Below, piece by piece: positions 36,242 to 43,830 of a stretch of 64,000 bases of DNA. The stretch lies in contig JAFYRX010000003.1 of assembly GCA_017546725.1 (NCBI GenBank), forward strand, positions 1 through 64,000, written 5' to 3'. The position numbers and the translations under genes were made by a program. The notes under the pieces are model-generated. The model did no database searches, had not been told where the DNA came from, and was given only the letters and a program-made list of their open reading frames with translations. Within the stretch, counting starts at the first letter, position 1, and every line of letters begins with the position of its first letter. The DNA is from Alistipes sp. Its GTDB lineage: Bacteria > Bacteroidota > Bacteroidia > Bacteroidales > Rikenellaceae.

Positions 36242-37402
36242 TTATTCCTCGTACAAAAGATATTTGCGACGCAAGACCTTAAACTCCTCGACGTCAGTCT
36301 GCCAACGTGCGCGAATCTCATCAACCGAGTTGCCCGCGATAATCATCTCCTTGATATAGTCAACTCCTGTCAGGAGCAAAAACATACGCGTAAAGAACTT
36401 CTCGGGACGTCCAACCTTATTATAAGCGTCTATAACATATTCGAGATTGAAACCCTCCTTAATCACCTGCTCATCGTCGATTGAGCGCAAATCAACACCA
36501 TAGCACTCGACATCCTTCAAAGGAGGATTCTTCGCTCCTGCCACACTGCGTGGCGTGAAGGTAAATGAGCCATCCTTATAGTCGGGGTGGCCATAGCACT
36601 CGAAGGGATGTGTCGTACCACGACCTAACGAGCAGATAGTACCCTCAAACAAGCAAGTCGAAGGATAGAGATATATTGAGTGCTGCGTAGGCAAATTGGG
36701 GGAAGGAGCAATTGGCAAATCGTAGCGAGTCTGATGAGTGTAGCCTTCGCAAGCGACAACCTGCAAGTCACACTTCTTGCTCCAGCCCTCACCCTGCGCC
36801 ATAAGGGCAATCTCACCCATCGTGAGACCGTGAACAACAGGGATAGGCAATGCACCTACGCCCGACTTATACTTCTCCATATCGAGGATAGGGCCATCGA
36901 CATACATTCCATTGGGGTTGGGACGATCCAAGACAATCACCTTGCGAGAGAAGTCGGCAGCGGCATCAATCATCTTGAGCATAGAGATATAGTAGGTATA
37001 GAAACGCAAACCTACATCCTGCATATCGACAATAAGCACATCGAATGACTGCATCTTCTCGTCAGAGGGACGGCCCGACTTGCCATCGTAGAGCGACCAG
37101 ATGGGGATACCCGTCTTCTCATCGACAGAGCTCTTGACGTGCTCGCCTGCATCGGCGCCACCACGAAAACCGTGCTCGGGAGAGAATATACCCACGAGAT
37201 TTACCTTCTCGCGCACCAACATATCGACCAAATGCTCCTCGCCAGCCATAGCAGTATGATTAGCCAAAACAGCAACACGCTTGCCCTCAAGTTGCGGAAG
37301 ATACTCTTTGGTGCGCTCAGCACCCATAGTCAGGGGTTTGTCGGCACACGCAGTAGTTACGAGCGACAACAACAATAAAAGTGTAAAAATAAAGTGTTTC
37401 AT
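36242..37402 (-). CDS. exo-beta-N-acetylmuramidase NamZ-like (DUF1343, GH171)
   Basis: 386 aa with a signal peptide (MKHFIFTLLLLLSLVTTACA; the cysteine could also be a lipobox residue). DUF1343 landmarks: VLANHTA, FSPEHGFRG, IPIWSLYDGKSGRPS, DVLIVDMQDVGLRFYTY and DRPNPNG. Family members remove terminal N-acetylmuramic acid from peptidoglycan fragments, so the enzyme serves cell-wall recycling or scavenging. It begins 21 nt after prfB on the same strand and may be co-transcribed with it. It ends at the terminator 36190-36220. Confidence 0.88.
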   Translation of the reverse strand: MKHFIFTLLLLLSLVTTACADKPLTMGAERTKEYLPQLEGKRVAVLANHTAMAGEEHLVDMLVREKVNLVGIFSPEHGFRGGADAGEHVKSSVDEKTGIPIWSLYDGKSGRPSDEKMQSFDVLIVDMQDVGLRFYTYYISMLKMIDAAADFSRKVIVLDRPNPNGMYVDGPILDMEKYKSGVGALPIPVVHGLTMGEIALMAQGEGWSKKCDLQVVACEGYTHQTRYDLPIAPSPNLPTQHSIYLYPSTCLFEGTICSLGRGTTHPFECYGHPDYKDGSFTFTPRSVAGAKNPPLKDVECYGVDLRSIDDEQVIKEGFNLEYVIDAYNKVGRPEKFFTRMFLLLTGVDYIKEMIIAGNSVDEIRARWQTDVEEFKVLRRKYLLYEE

Positions 37403-37423
37403 TGGTTATAATTTTTCGTTTGA

Positions 37424-38540
37424 TTACTCAGTTGCGCCACCTGTCTGCATCAGATACTCCTTGATGAATCCATCCAAATCGCCATCCATCACTGATTCTA
37501 CGGCAGAGGTCTGAAAGCCTGTACGATGGTCCTTCACTCGACGGTCATCGAATACATAAGAGCGAATCTGCGAGCCCCACTCGATACGTTTCTTCGTAGC
37601 CTCAAGGGCTTGTTGCGTAGCCATACGCTTCTCCATTTCGCGCTGATAGAGTTTAGAGCGCAGGATGCGCAATGCATTGTTGCGGTTATCAAGTTGGGAA
37701 CGAGTCTCCATATTCTCAATCAAGAACTCCACAGGCTCGCCCGTATCGGCATCCTTACCGTGATAGCGCAAACGCACGGCCGTCTCGACCTTGTTGACAT
37801 TCTGACCACCTGCACCACTTGCACGGAAGGTATCCCACTCACAATCCGATGGATTGATGACAATCTCGATTGAATCGTCCACCGCAGGTGAAACAAACAC
37901 CGATGCAAATGTTGTTTGACGTTTATTATTAGCATTGAACGGCGAGAGTCGCACCATACGATGCACGCCGTTTTCGCTCTTGAGATAGCCATAAGCGTAG
38001 TCGCCCTCGATTTCCAAAGTGCAAGACTTAACACCCACTTCGTCACCCGCTTGATAATCCATCATACGATATTTATAACCGTGAGCATCGCACCAACGGG
38101 TGTACATACGCAACAACATCGAGGCCCAATCCAAGGCCTCAGTACCGCCCGCACCCGCATTGATATCCATAATGGCGCCCATCTTATCCTCCTCGCCTCG
38201 CAACATATTGCGGAGTTCAAGAGCCTCGATGAGTTCAACGGTGTGGGCATAATGCTCCTCCATCTCGGCTTCGGTAGCGAGTTCTGCCGCGACAAATTCG
38301 GGCATCAACTGCAAATCCTCAACGGCCTTTGCTACTGCGTCGTAATCCTCAACCCACGACTTGATGGCCGCCACCTTACGCAACTGCTTCTGCGCAGCAT
38401 CGGCATCCTCCCAAAACGCAGGGTCTTGGGTCTTCTCCTCTTCGTTTTGCAGGTCTATACGCTTTTGAGCGATGTCAAAGACACCTCCCCAACGAATCCT
38501 GTCGTCTTATAGCCTCTTTAATTTGGTCTTCAGATACCAT
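37424..38540 (-). CDS. prfB: peptide chain release factor 2, with programmed +1 frameshift
   Basis: RF2 releases proteins at UGA and UAA. The catalytic GGQ (SGAGGQNVNK) and the stop-codon-reading SPF (RLSPFNANNK) are present. The uninterrupted frame only covers the part from 38476 down; the real start is ATG at 38540. Frame 0 encodes 21 codons, MVSEDQIKEA to GRCL, and reaches TGA at 38477-38475. Skipping one base continues as DIAQKRIDLQ to the stop at 37424, giving 371 aa in all. The slip site CTT-TGA-C is preceded by GGGGAGG three bases upstream, the classical RF2 autoregulatory arrangement. A naive annotation starting at 38383 loses the N-terminus. Confidence 0.95.
38474..38490 (-). promoter_or_regulatory. 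prfB +1 frameshift (recoding) site
   Basis: Minus strand reads GGGGAGG-TGT-CTT-TGA-C. The Shine-Dalgarno-like GGGGAGG (38490-38484) sits three bases before the slippery CTT (38480-38478), and TGA (38477-38475) is the in-frame stop. When RF2 is scarce the ribosome shifts by +1 onto GAC. Confidence 0.93.
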
Positions 38541-38569
38541 TTTGTTTTGCTAATTTATTAAGTTATATC

Positions 38570-38648
38570 GCTTCCGAAAGCATACCTTGCGGCCGTTGGC
38601 CGCATATACAAATCTGACCCACCCCCTAATCCCCCGCCTCAGGCAGGG
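38570..38648. other. cluster of three short hairpins upstream of prfB
   Basis: Three inverted repeats within 80 bp: GCTT-CCGA-AAGC (38570-38581), GCGGCC-GTT-GGCCGC (38589-38603), and a GC-rich hairpin with GCC-TCA-GGC at its core and an outer CCC/GGG (38632-38648). They lie between the stop of the 59-aa gene and the prfB start. They could be a terminator remnant, part of the prfB leader, or part of a repeat family. There is no T-run typical of a rho-independent terminator. Confidence 0.4.
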
Positions 38649-38702
38649 TACTTTGGTCGCTTACGCTCCTTATGTTGCAGGGCCAAAAGTCTTTAGAAGT
38701 GA

Positions 38703-38882
38703 TTATTTTTCCTCTTTATCTTTGTTCCTATTTTTATTATGGCCATCATATGCTGTACCAAGAGCAAGACCTATACACAAGCCAATCGGAATGTTATCCA
38801 TCGCTACACCAAAACTAAGACCTATCGCTAAACCAATAGCAAGGCCCTGACCTGGATGAAGGGGTTTCTTCTCTTTTGCCAT
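38703..38882 (-). CDS. 59-aa glycine-zipper small membrane protein
   Basis: Found by reading the minus strand; it is too short for ordinary cut-offs. It starts MAKEKKPLHPGQ, then LAIGLAIGLSFGVAMDN and IPIGLCIGLALGTAYDG, then a charged tail NKNRNKDKEEK. The repeated GxxxG/GLAIGL spacing is a glycine zipper. The hydrophobic core fits two membrane-spanning or membrane-inserted hairpin segments joined by DNIP. The Lys-rich ends suit a positive-inside topology. I do not recognise the family. It is separated from prfB by hairpins and from cysS by a long imperfect inverted repeat. The plus-strand frame over the same bases (38587-38850) is judged a shadow. Confidence 0.65.
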   Translation of the reverse strand: MAKEKKPLHPGQGLAIGLAIGLSFGVAMDNIPIGLCIGLALGTAYDGHNKNRNKDKEEK

Positions 38883-38925
38883 ATTTTCTTTTAATATCTT
38901 ACTCCCTTAAAACTTCTTATGATTA

Positions 38926-39015
38926 GGCTATTTTGAGGCTGGTCGCAGTGGGCGAAAGCGGAGCATGCTAAAACGTATGTGAGCATTTCGCACGCAAGCC
39001 AGACGCCAAAAGAGC
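38926..39015. repeat. long imperfect inverted repeat between cysS and the small membrane gene
   Basis: A 90-bp segment folds back on itself: GGCT with AGCC at the ends, CTGG (38939-38942) with CCAG (38999-39002), GCGAAA (38952-38957) with TTTCGC (38986-38991), and CATGC (38964-38968) with GTATG (38975-38979) around a 6-nt loop. Internal bulges separate the stems. Such elements can be members of dispersed intergenic repeat families; copy number cannot be judged from this window. Confidence 0.45.
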
Positions 39016-39030
39016 CAATCAGAAGGAGTT

Positions 39031-40518
39031 TTATTCGATTTCCCAATCTACACCATCCTTACGATCCTTAACACGAATACCGATAGCAGTGAGTTCGTTA
39101 CGAATCTTGTCCGATGTAGCCCAATCCTTATTGGCTTTGGCATCCTGACGCACGGCAAGAATCATATCGACAACCTTGCCAAGCATATCGCTGCCTCCTG
39201 CTGCACCCTCCTGCTTCTCGTTGCGAAGGCCGAGGATATCGAATACGTAGAGATTGAACACACGCTTGAGCTCTGCCAAGTCGGCCTCCGAGATAGTCTG
39301 CTGGCCCTCGGCAATCTGGTTGATGATGCGGACATAGTCGAACAGAGCCGAGATAACCATTGGCGAGTTCAAATCGTCATCCATAGCCTCGCGGCAACGC
39401 CTCTCAAGGTCGGCGACCGATATACCATCCGAAGTGGTGGCAGAAGCCTTCAACTTACCCAAAGTCTCTACACCCTTCATCAAGCGGTCGAAGCCCTTCT
39501 CGGCAGCCTGCAATGCAGCATTAGAGAAATCGAGCGTAGAGCGATAATGCGCCTGAAGGATAAAGAAACGTACTGTCATAGGAGTATATGGCTGCTCCAA
39601 CTTGGGGTGCTCTCCAGCAAAGAGTTGCTCCATAGTGATGAAGTTACCATACGACTTGCCCATCTTCTGACCGTCGATAGTAATCATATTGTTATGCACC
39701 CAATAGCGAGTAGAGTCGTGACCCAACGCAGCCGTAGACTGCGCAATCTCGCACTCGTGGTGAGGGAACATCAAGTCCATACCGCCACCGTGAATATCGA
39801 ACTGCTCGCCCAAATACTTGCAACTCATAGCCGAGCACTCCATATGCCAGCCGGGGAAACCGTCACCCCAAGGCGAGGGCCAACGCATAATATGTTCGGG
39901 CGAAGCCTTTTTCCACAGTGCAAAGTCGTAAGAGTGACGCTTATCGCCCTGACCATCCAGGTCGCGGGTATTGGCAACGATATCGTCGAGGTTACGACCC
40001 GACAACTTGCCATAGTGATAATCCCTGTTATATTTCTCGACGTCGAAATATACCGAGCCGTTAGATTCGTAGGCGTAGCCTGCATCGAAGATGCGCTTAA
40101 CGAAGTCAATCTGCTCGATGATATGGCCCGAAGCGTGCGGCTCGATAGATGGAGTCAGCACGTTGATTTGCTCCATAGCCTTGCGGTAACGCTCGGTATA
40201 GTAGTGGGCAACCTCCATAGGCTCCAACTGCTCCAAACGTGCCTTCTTTGCAATCTTATCCTCGCCCTCATCGGCATCGTGCTCCAAGTGACCCACATCG
40301 GTAATATTACGGACATAGCGCACCTTGTAACCCAAAGCCTTGAGGTAACGGAATAAAAGGTCGAAGGTAATCGACGGACGGGCGTGGCCCAAATGTGGGT
40401 CACCATAAACTGTCGGGCCGCATACATACATACCGACGCGGCCTTCGTGGATAGGCTCAAACACCTCCTTGCGGCGTGAGAGCGTATTGTATAAAACGAA
40501 TTTTGATTCCATAGTCAT
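39031..40518 (-). CDS. cysS: cysteinyl-tRNA synthetase
   Basis: 495 aa (493 if the second ATG at 40512 is used). Class I synthetase: zinc cysteine in [14 protein letters not shown]-type DPHLGHARP, zinc ligands around [10 protein letters not shown] and HHECEIAQS, and KMGKSYGN (KMSKS-type). It charges tRNA-Cys. The -7 box ends only about 12 nt before the first ATG, so the predicted leader is 9-15 nt, and the second ATG ([11 protein letters not shown]) is as likely as the first. Confidence 0.95.
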   Translation of the reverse strand: MTMESKFVLYNTLSRRKEVFEPIHEGRVGMYVCGPTVYGDPHLGHARPSITFDLLFRYLKALGYKVRYVRNITDVGHLEHDADEGEDKIAKKARLEQLEPMEVAHYYTERYRKAMEQINVLTPSIEPHASGHIIEQIDFVKRIFDAGYAYESNGSVYFDVEKYNRDYHYGKLSGRNLDDIVANTRDLDGQGDKRHSYDFALWKKASPEHIMRWPSPWGDGFPGWHMECSAMSCKYLGEQFDIHGGGMDLMFPHHECEIAQSTAALGHDSTRYWVHNNMITIDGQKMGKSYGNFITMEQLFAGEHPKLEQPYTPMTVRFFILQAHYRSTLDFSNAALQAAEKGFDRLMKGVETLGKLKASATTSDGISVADLERRCREAMDDDLNSPMVISALFDYVRIINQIAEGQQTISEADLAELKRVFNLYVFDILGLRNEKQEGAAGGSDMLGKVVDMILAVRQDAKANKDWATSDKIRNELTAIGIRVKDRKDGVDWEIE

Positions 40519-40530
40519 AATTATTTTTCA

Positions 40531-40538
40531 CAAAGATA
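40531..40538 (-). promoter_or_regulatory. -7 box for cysS
   Basis: Minus strand TATCTTTG, perfect consensus. The expected -33 position falls in the AAAATTC repeat (40554-40580) and shows no TTG. Confidence 0.5.
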
Positions 40539-40553
40539 GTTTTTTTCTTACGA

Positions 40554-40580
40554 AAAATTCAAAATTCAAAATTCAAAATT
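40554..40580. repeat. tandem heptanucleotide repeat AAAATTC, 3.9 copies
   Basis: Period of 7 bp from 40554 to 40580: three full AAAATTC units plus AAAATT. It covers the -33 region of the cysS promoter. Confidence 0.85.
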
Positions 40581-40628
40581 ATTCGTTTACTACTCTTTTT
40601 GTGCCAAAAGTAGCGAGTGCATAAGTGC

Positions 40629-40657
40629 AAAAAAAACGCCCATTCAATCGAACAGGC
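40629..40657 (-). terminator. terminator of the GH110 gene
   Basis: On the minus strand an 8-bp stem (GCCTGTTC with GAATGGGC, two wobble pairs, loop GATT) is followed by eight T. Confidence 0.7.
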
Positions 40658-40666
40658 ATTATAATT

Positions 40667-42484
40667 TTATCGGACCTCAAATTCAGAATCAGAACAATCT
40701 ACATCGTCGGGGCGCATATGATGCAACTCAATAAGTTTAGCAGGGAATCGCTTGTGCACCTTATTGCGTTCGACTGTGACATTGCGGCAACCGTCGAGAT
40801 AGAGATTTGAACGTTGCCAGAGGAATGGTTCATAATCATTGGTCGGCTTGAGGCGATTACCCACAAAGCGCAGACCATTAACAGAACGTGCAAACAACAC
40901 AGGTGCATCGAAACAGCGGAATTCGTTGTTTTCGATGGAGATGTTACTATGGTAGGCGGGACTATTCTCCGACGTGGGTCGGTAGGATGGCGAGATGGTA
41001 ATAGGCGCCTCACCCCACTCCCAACGGTCACCCGTTTCACAACCCGATGTGGAGCAATTATGGAACACATTGTTGCGAATGACAAGATTAGTATGTGCGC
41101 CCGACTCATACCAATAGTCAAGGTCGCCCTCAATCAAGATGGCCGTTCCAGCCGTATTGAAATAGTTATTCTCGATTAGCACAGGTTTGGGTGTTGTAAC
41201 AAGCATACCTCTGGCACGATTACGCTTCTCGAATCGGCAGTTGCGGACAGTGAGCGATGGTGTCCAACTCTTGTTTTCGAGGAAGTTACCCACCTTGACT
41301 GTAGCGGATACAGGTTGTTCGAACTCGATAATCCACTCCTGCTCACCATCAACAGAGGGGAGTTGCTGTTTGCTTTTCACGACAAGTTCCTCACGGCGAC
41401 TTAAGGTAGCGTGATTCACCGCCCACAATGTATCGCCAGCCTCAATAAACCAAGCACGGATAGCACGCACGGAGTTTGCGCTTTCGACCTTATTGATGCG
41501 AGAATAGACACCACGCACATTCATAAAGTCATCACCCTGCCCTGCGTGGGCACATCCGTCGATAATGATGTCACCACGACAGCAAGTGAAATGCGAAGCA
41601 TCGGCAACGGAACTAAAAACACGTCCCTTTGACTCGCGAGGACGGGTACTGACTCTATGCAAAGTGATATTTTCGGAGCGGTGGCCATAGACTGCCGTGC
41701 TTAATGCGTGGTAGATGGTAATATCCTCCAACTCAACATCTTTACTATCACCTATCTGGATACCGTTCATAATGTAGGTGCCGTGATAAAGGGTGATGAT
41801 TTGCCCCACCTTAACGGGTACTTCACGAGGTTTAAGTTTACCGTAAAAACGCACCACATCAGGCGTTAGCAACTCCGCACGATTGTTAAAAATATCTCCC
41901 GTATGAGCATCACGTGTACGGTAGGCAATTTCGCCCGTAGCCTTTTCGTGAATATTCATATAATTACTATGCACACCATAACTCCATCCCTCACCAATAA
42001 AGCGGATGCGGTCGTTCTCGATTCGGAAAGGATACTGCACAGGGTCGATGCGCAAATCGACATAATCATCGCTAACGGTAACAAACTCGCCCTGACTGAT
42101 ATATGGGCGGTCCCAATCGGTTGAGAAGTTTCGCAGCACGACGTTCTGCGAGCGCTCGATGAAGGCTATTCGCATCTTGCCGTGAAAGACAAATTCGGAG
42201 CCATTGCCATCAACTGTGATATTACGGACGTTACCCAAATACATAGCCGTAGTAGCATCCTGCAGAGTATCGGGCCAGAAGTCGTAGCGGCCTTGTGGAA
42301 ACTCAATAATGGCATCGCGTCCACCACAAGCCTCAATGGCTCGGGCAAAGGCTTCGCGAGTATCTTCACGGCTATCGGGTTGGGCTCCAAAATCGGTTAC
42401 GCTGATGCGTCGCAATGATTGTTGCGCCTGCACTATCTGAGCAAGCGCAACGAGTGAGATGATGAGTGTAAATATTCGTTTCAT
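40667..42484 (-). CDS. secreted GH110 alpha-1,3-galactosidase-like enzyme
   Basis: 605 aa with a signal peptide (about 1-21) and a right-handed beta-helix pattern throughout. Sequence landmarks match GH110, whose characterised Bacteroides members remove alpha-1,3-linked galactose from blood group B and related glycans. Three Asp with the family spacing are visible: D295 in SVADASHF, then D318 and D319 in GQGDDFMNVRG. The A and B subfamilies (branched only versus also linear substrates) cannot be separated by eye. Its promoter places transcription start at the ATG, so the mRNA is probably leaderless. It stands alone, without SusC/SusD, and points to host-glycan foraging. Confidence 0.85.
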   Translation of the reverse strand: MKRIFTLIISLVALAQIVQAQQSLRRISVTDFGAQPDSREDTREAFARAIEACGGRDAIIEFPQGRYDFWPDTLQDATTAMYLGNVRNITVDGNGSEFVFHGKMRIAFIERSQNVVLRNFSTDWDRPYISQGEFVTVSDDYVDLRIDPVQYPFRIENDRIRFIGEGWSYGVHSNYMNIHEKATGEIAYRTRDAHTGDIFNNRAELLTPDVVRFYGKLKPREVPVKVGQIITLYHGTYIMNGIQIGDSKDVELEDITIYHALSTAVYGHRSENITLHRVSTRPRESKGRVFSSVADASHFTCCRGDIIIDGCAHAGQGDDFMNVRGVYSRINKVESANSVRAIRAWFIEAGDTLWAVNHATLSRREELVVKSKQQLPSVDGEQEWIIEFEQPVSATVKVGNFLENKSWTPSLTVRNCRFEKRNRARGMLVTTPKPVLIENNYFNTAGTAILIEGDLDYWYESGAHTNLVIRNNVFHNCSTSGCETGDRWEWGEAPITISPSYRPTSENSPAYHSNISIENNEFRCFDAPVLFARSVNGLRFVGNRLKPTNDYEPFLWQRSNLYLDGCRNVTVERNKVHKRFPAKLIELHHMRPDDVDCSDSEFEVR

Positions 42485-42488
42485 AGAA

Positions 42489-42518
42489 CAAAGATATGAA
42501 ACAGAATAACCAATTCAA
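42489..42518 (-). promoter_or_regulatory. promoter of the GH110 gene (near-leaderless)
   Basis: Minus strand TTG (42518-42516), 19 bp spacer, TATCTTTG (42496-42489), then only TTCT before the ATG at 42484. A full consensus promoter whose start site should coincide with the start codon. Confidence 0.7.
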
Positions 42519-42590
42519 AATTAAGGTAAACAAAACATCGGCCTTAAAGGAATTTTTGGTTGCGCCGATAAAATTATCATTAATTTATAC

Positions 42591-42598
42591 TATATTTG
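42591..42598 (+). promoter_or_regulatory. -7 box for the phosphoesterase gene
   Basis: TATATTTG, perfect consensus, 35 nt before the ATG at 42633. No -33 TTG at the right distance. Confidence 0.5.
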
Positions 42599-42632
42599 CA
42601 AAGAATAACGCCAAAACAAATAGAAAAACGAT

Positions 42633-43643
42633 ATGAAACATTCAAGATTATTTTCACTCTCATTGATGATGCTTGTGGGCAGTATACTATTTGGCACACA
42701 GAGCATCAGCGCACAGACAAAAACCTTAAAATTTGGCGATGACGGCAAATTCAAAATCGTACAGTTTACCGACATCCATTGGGTGGTGGGCAGCGACAAG
42801 TCTAACGCCGCACGTGAGCGTATAATAGAGGTTTTGGATGCCGAGAAGCCTGATTTGGTGGTATTGACAGGCGACGTAGTTACATCAAAGCCCGCCGAGA
42901 AGGGACTAAAGGAGGCGTTGGCTCCGATTGTAGAGCGCAAGATTCCCTTCGCGCTGACATTCGGTAATCACGACGAAGAGAATGACCTCTCGAGAAAGGA
43001 GATGCTTGCCGTAGTACAAAGCCTCGAGGGCAACCTCACTACCACAACGGAAGGCATTACAGGAGTAACGAACTATGTACTCCCCATCAAGGCTTCGGCA
43101 GATGATAGAGCAGCAGCGGTACTCTATGTATTCGACAGCAACGCCTACTCAACCATCAAGGGCTTGAAGGGTTACGGCTGGATTGAGCACGACCAGATTG
43201 GCTGGTACAAAAAGACCAGCGCGGCCTACACTACAGCAAACGGCGGTACTCCCCTACCCTCATTAGCATTTTTCCACATTCCTATTCCCGAATATCACGA
43301 GGCTATAGCAAACGAGGGCAACTTTATGGTTGGCACGCGCAAAGAGAGAGCCTGCTCGGCAGAGGTTAATTCGGGCTTGGGTACAGCGATGTTGGCCGCA
43401 GGTGATGTGATGGCGACATTCGTAGGACACGACCACGTTAATGACTATGCAGTAAACTGGAGAGGCATCCTGCTCTGCTACGGCCGTTTGACAGGTGGCA
43501 GCACTACTTACAACGACATCCCCAAAGGTAACGGTGCGCGAGTGATTCTGCTCACAGAGGGTAAGCGCGAGTTTGAGACTTGGATTAGAATCAAGGGCGG
43601 TGAGGTGATTAACCACACACGCTATCCGCAAGATTTGAAATAA
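42633..43643 (+). CDS. secreted calcineurin-like metallophosphoesterase
   Basis: 336 aa with a signal peptide (about 1-28, ending SISAQ). All metal-binding blocks are present: TDIHW (D47 and H49), VVLTGDVVTS, FGNHDEEND and VGHDHVND. A stretch IPEYHEAI adds the second-domain histidine. It should be an active dimetal phosphoesterase acting in the periplasm; the substrate is unknown. It is flanked by its own -7 box and a terminator at 43657, so it appears to be a single-gene unit. Confidence 0.9.
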   Translation: MKHSRLFSLSLMMLVGSILFGTQSISAQTKTLKFGDDGKFKIVQFTDIHWVVGSDKSNAARERIIEVLDAEKPDLVVLTGDVVTSKPAEKGLKEALAPIVERKIPFALTFGNHDEENDLSRKEMLAVVQSLEGNLTTTTEGITGVTNYVLPIKASADDRAAAVLYVFDSNAYSTIKGLKGYGWIEHDQIGWYKKTSAAYTTANGGTPLPSLAFFHIPIPEYHEAIANEGNFMVGTRKERACSAEVNSGLGTAMLAAGDVMATFVGHDHVNDYAVNWRGILLCYGRLTGGSTTYNDIPKGNGARVILLTEGKREFETWIRIKGGEVINHTRYPQDLK

Positions 43644-43656
43644 ATTAACACATAAG

Positions 43657-43683
43657 GCCGCTACGATGTTTAGCGGCTTTTTT
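43657..43683 (+). terminator. terminator of the phosphoesterase gene
   Basis: GCCGCTA (43657-43663), 7-nt loop, TAGCGGC (43671-43677), then a run of six T. Confidence 0.85.
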
Positions 43684-43780
43684 GTAAATATAAAACATCT
43701 AAACATAGGCCACAATATACCACAGAAAGAAAAAACTCCTAATTAGCGATAATATTACATATTATTTTGCGTTAATTTTG

Positions 43781-43788
43781 TATCTTTG
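43781..43788 (+). promoter_or_regulatory. -7 box for the GT117 gene
   Basis: TATCTTTG, perfect consensus, 43 nt before the ATG at 43831. No -33 TTG at the right distance. Confidence 0.5.
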
Positions 43789-43830
43789 CAAGATATTTAT
43801 GCATAGATAATAATCATACTAAAGAAAAAT

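Noticed and set aside
37424..38383. prfB as a 319-aa gene starting at 38383, or as a frameshifted pseudogene
   Set aside because: The TGA is part of a textbook programmed +1 frameshift site with conserved coding on both sides.
38587..38850. 87-aa plus-strand frame between prfB and cysS
   Set aside because: Most of it is antisense to the 59-aa glycine-zipper frame, which has much better protein character.
39547..40356. 269-aa plus-strand open frame
   Set aside because: Antisense shadow of cysS; the composition is typical of a reversed coding strand.
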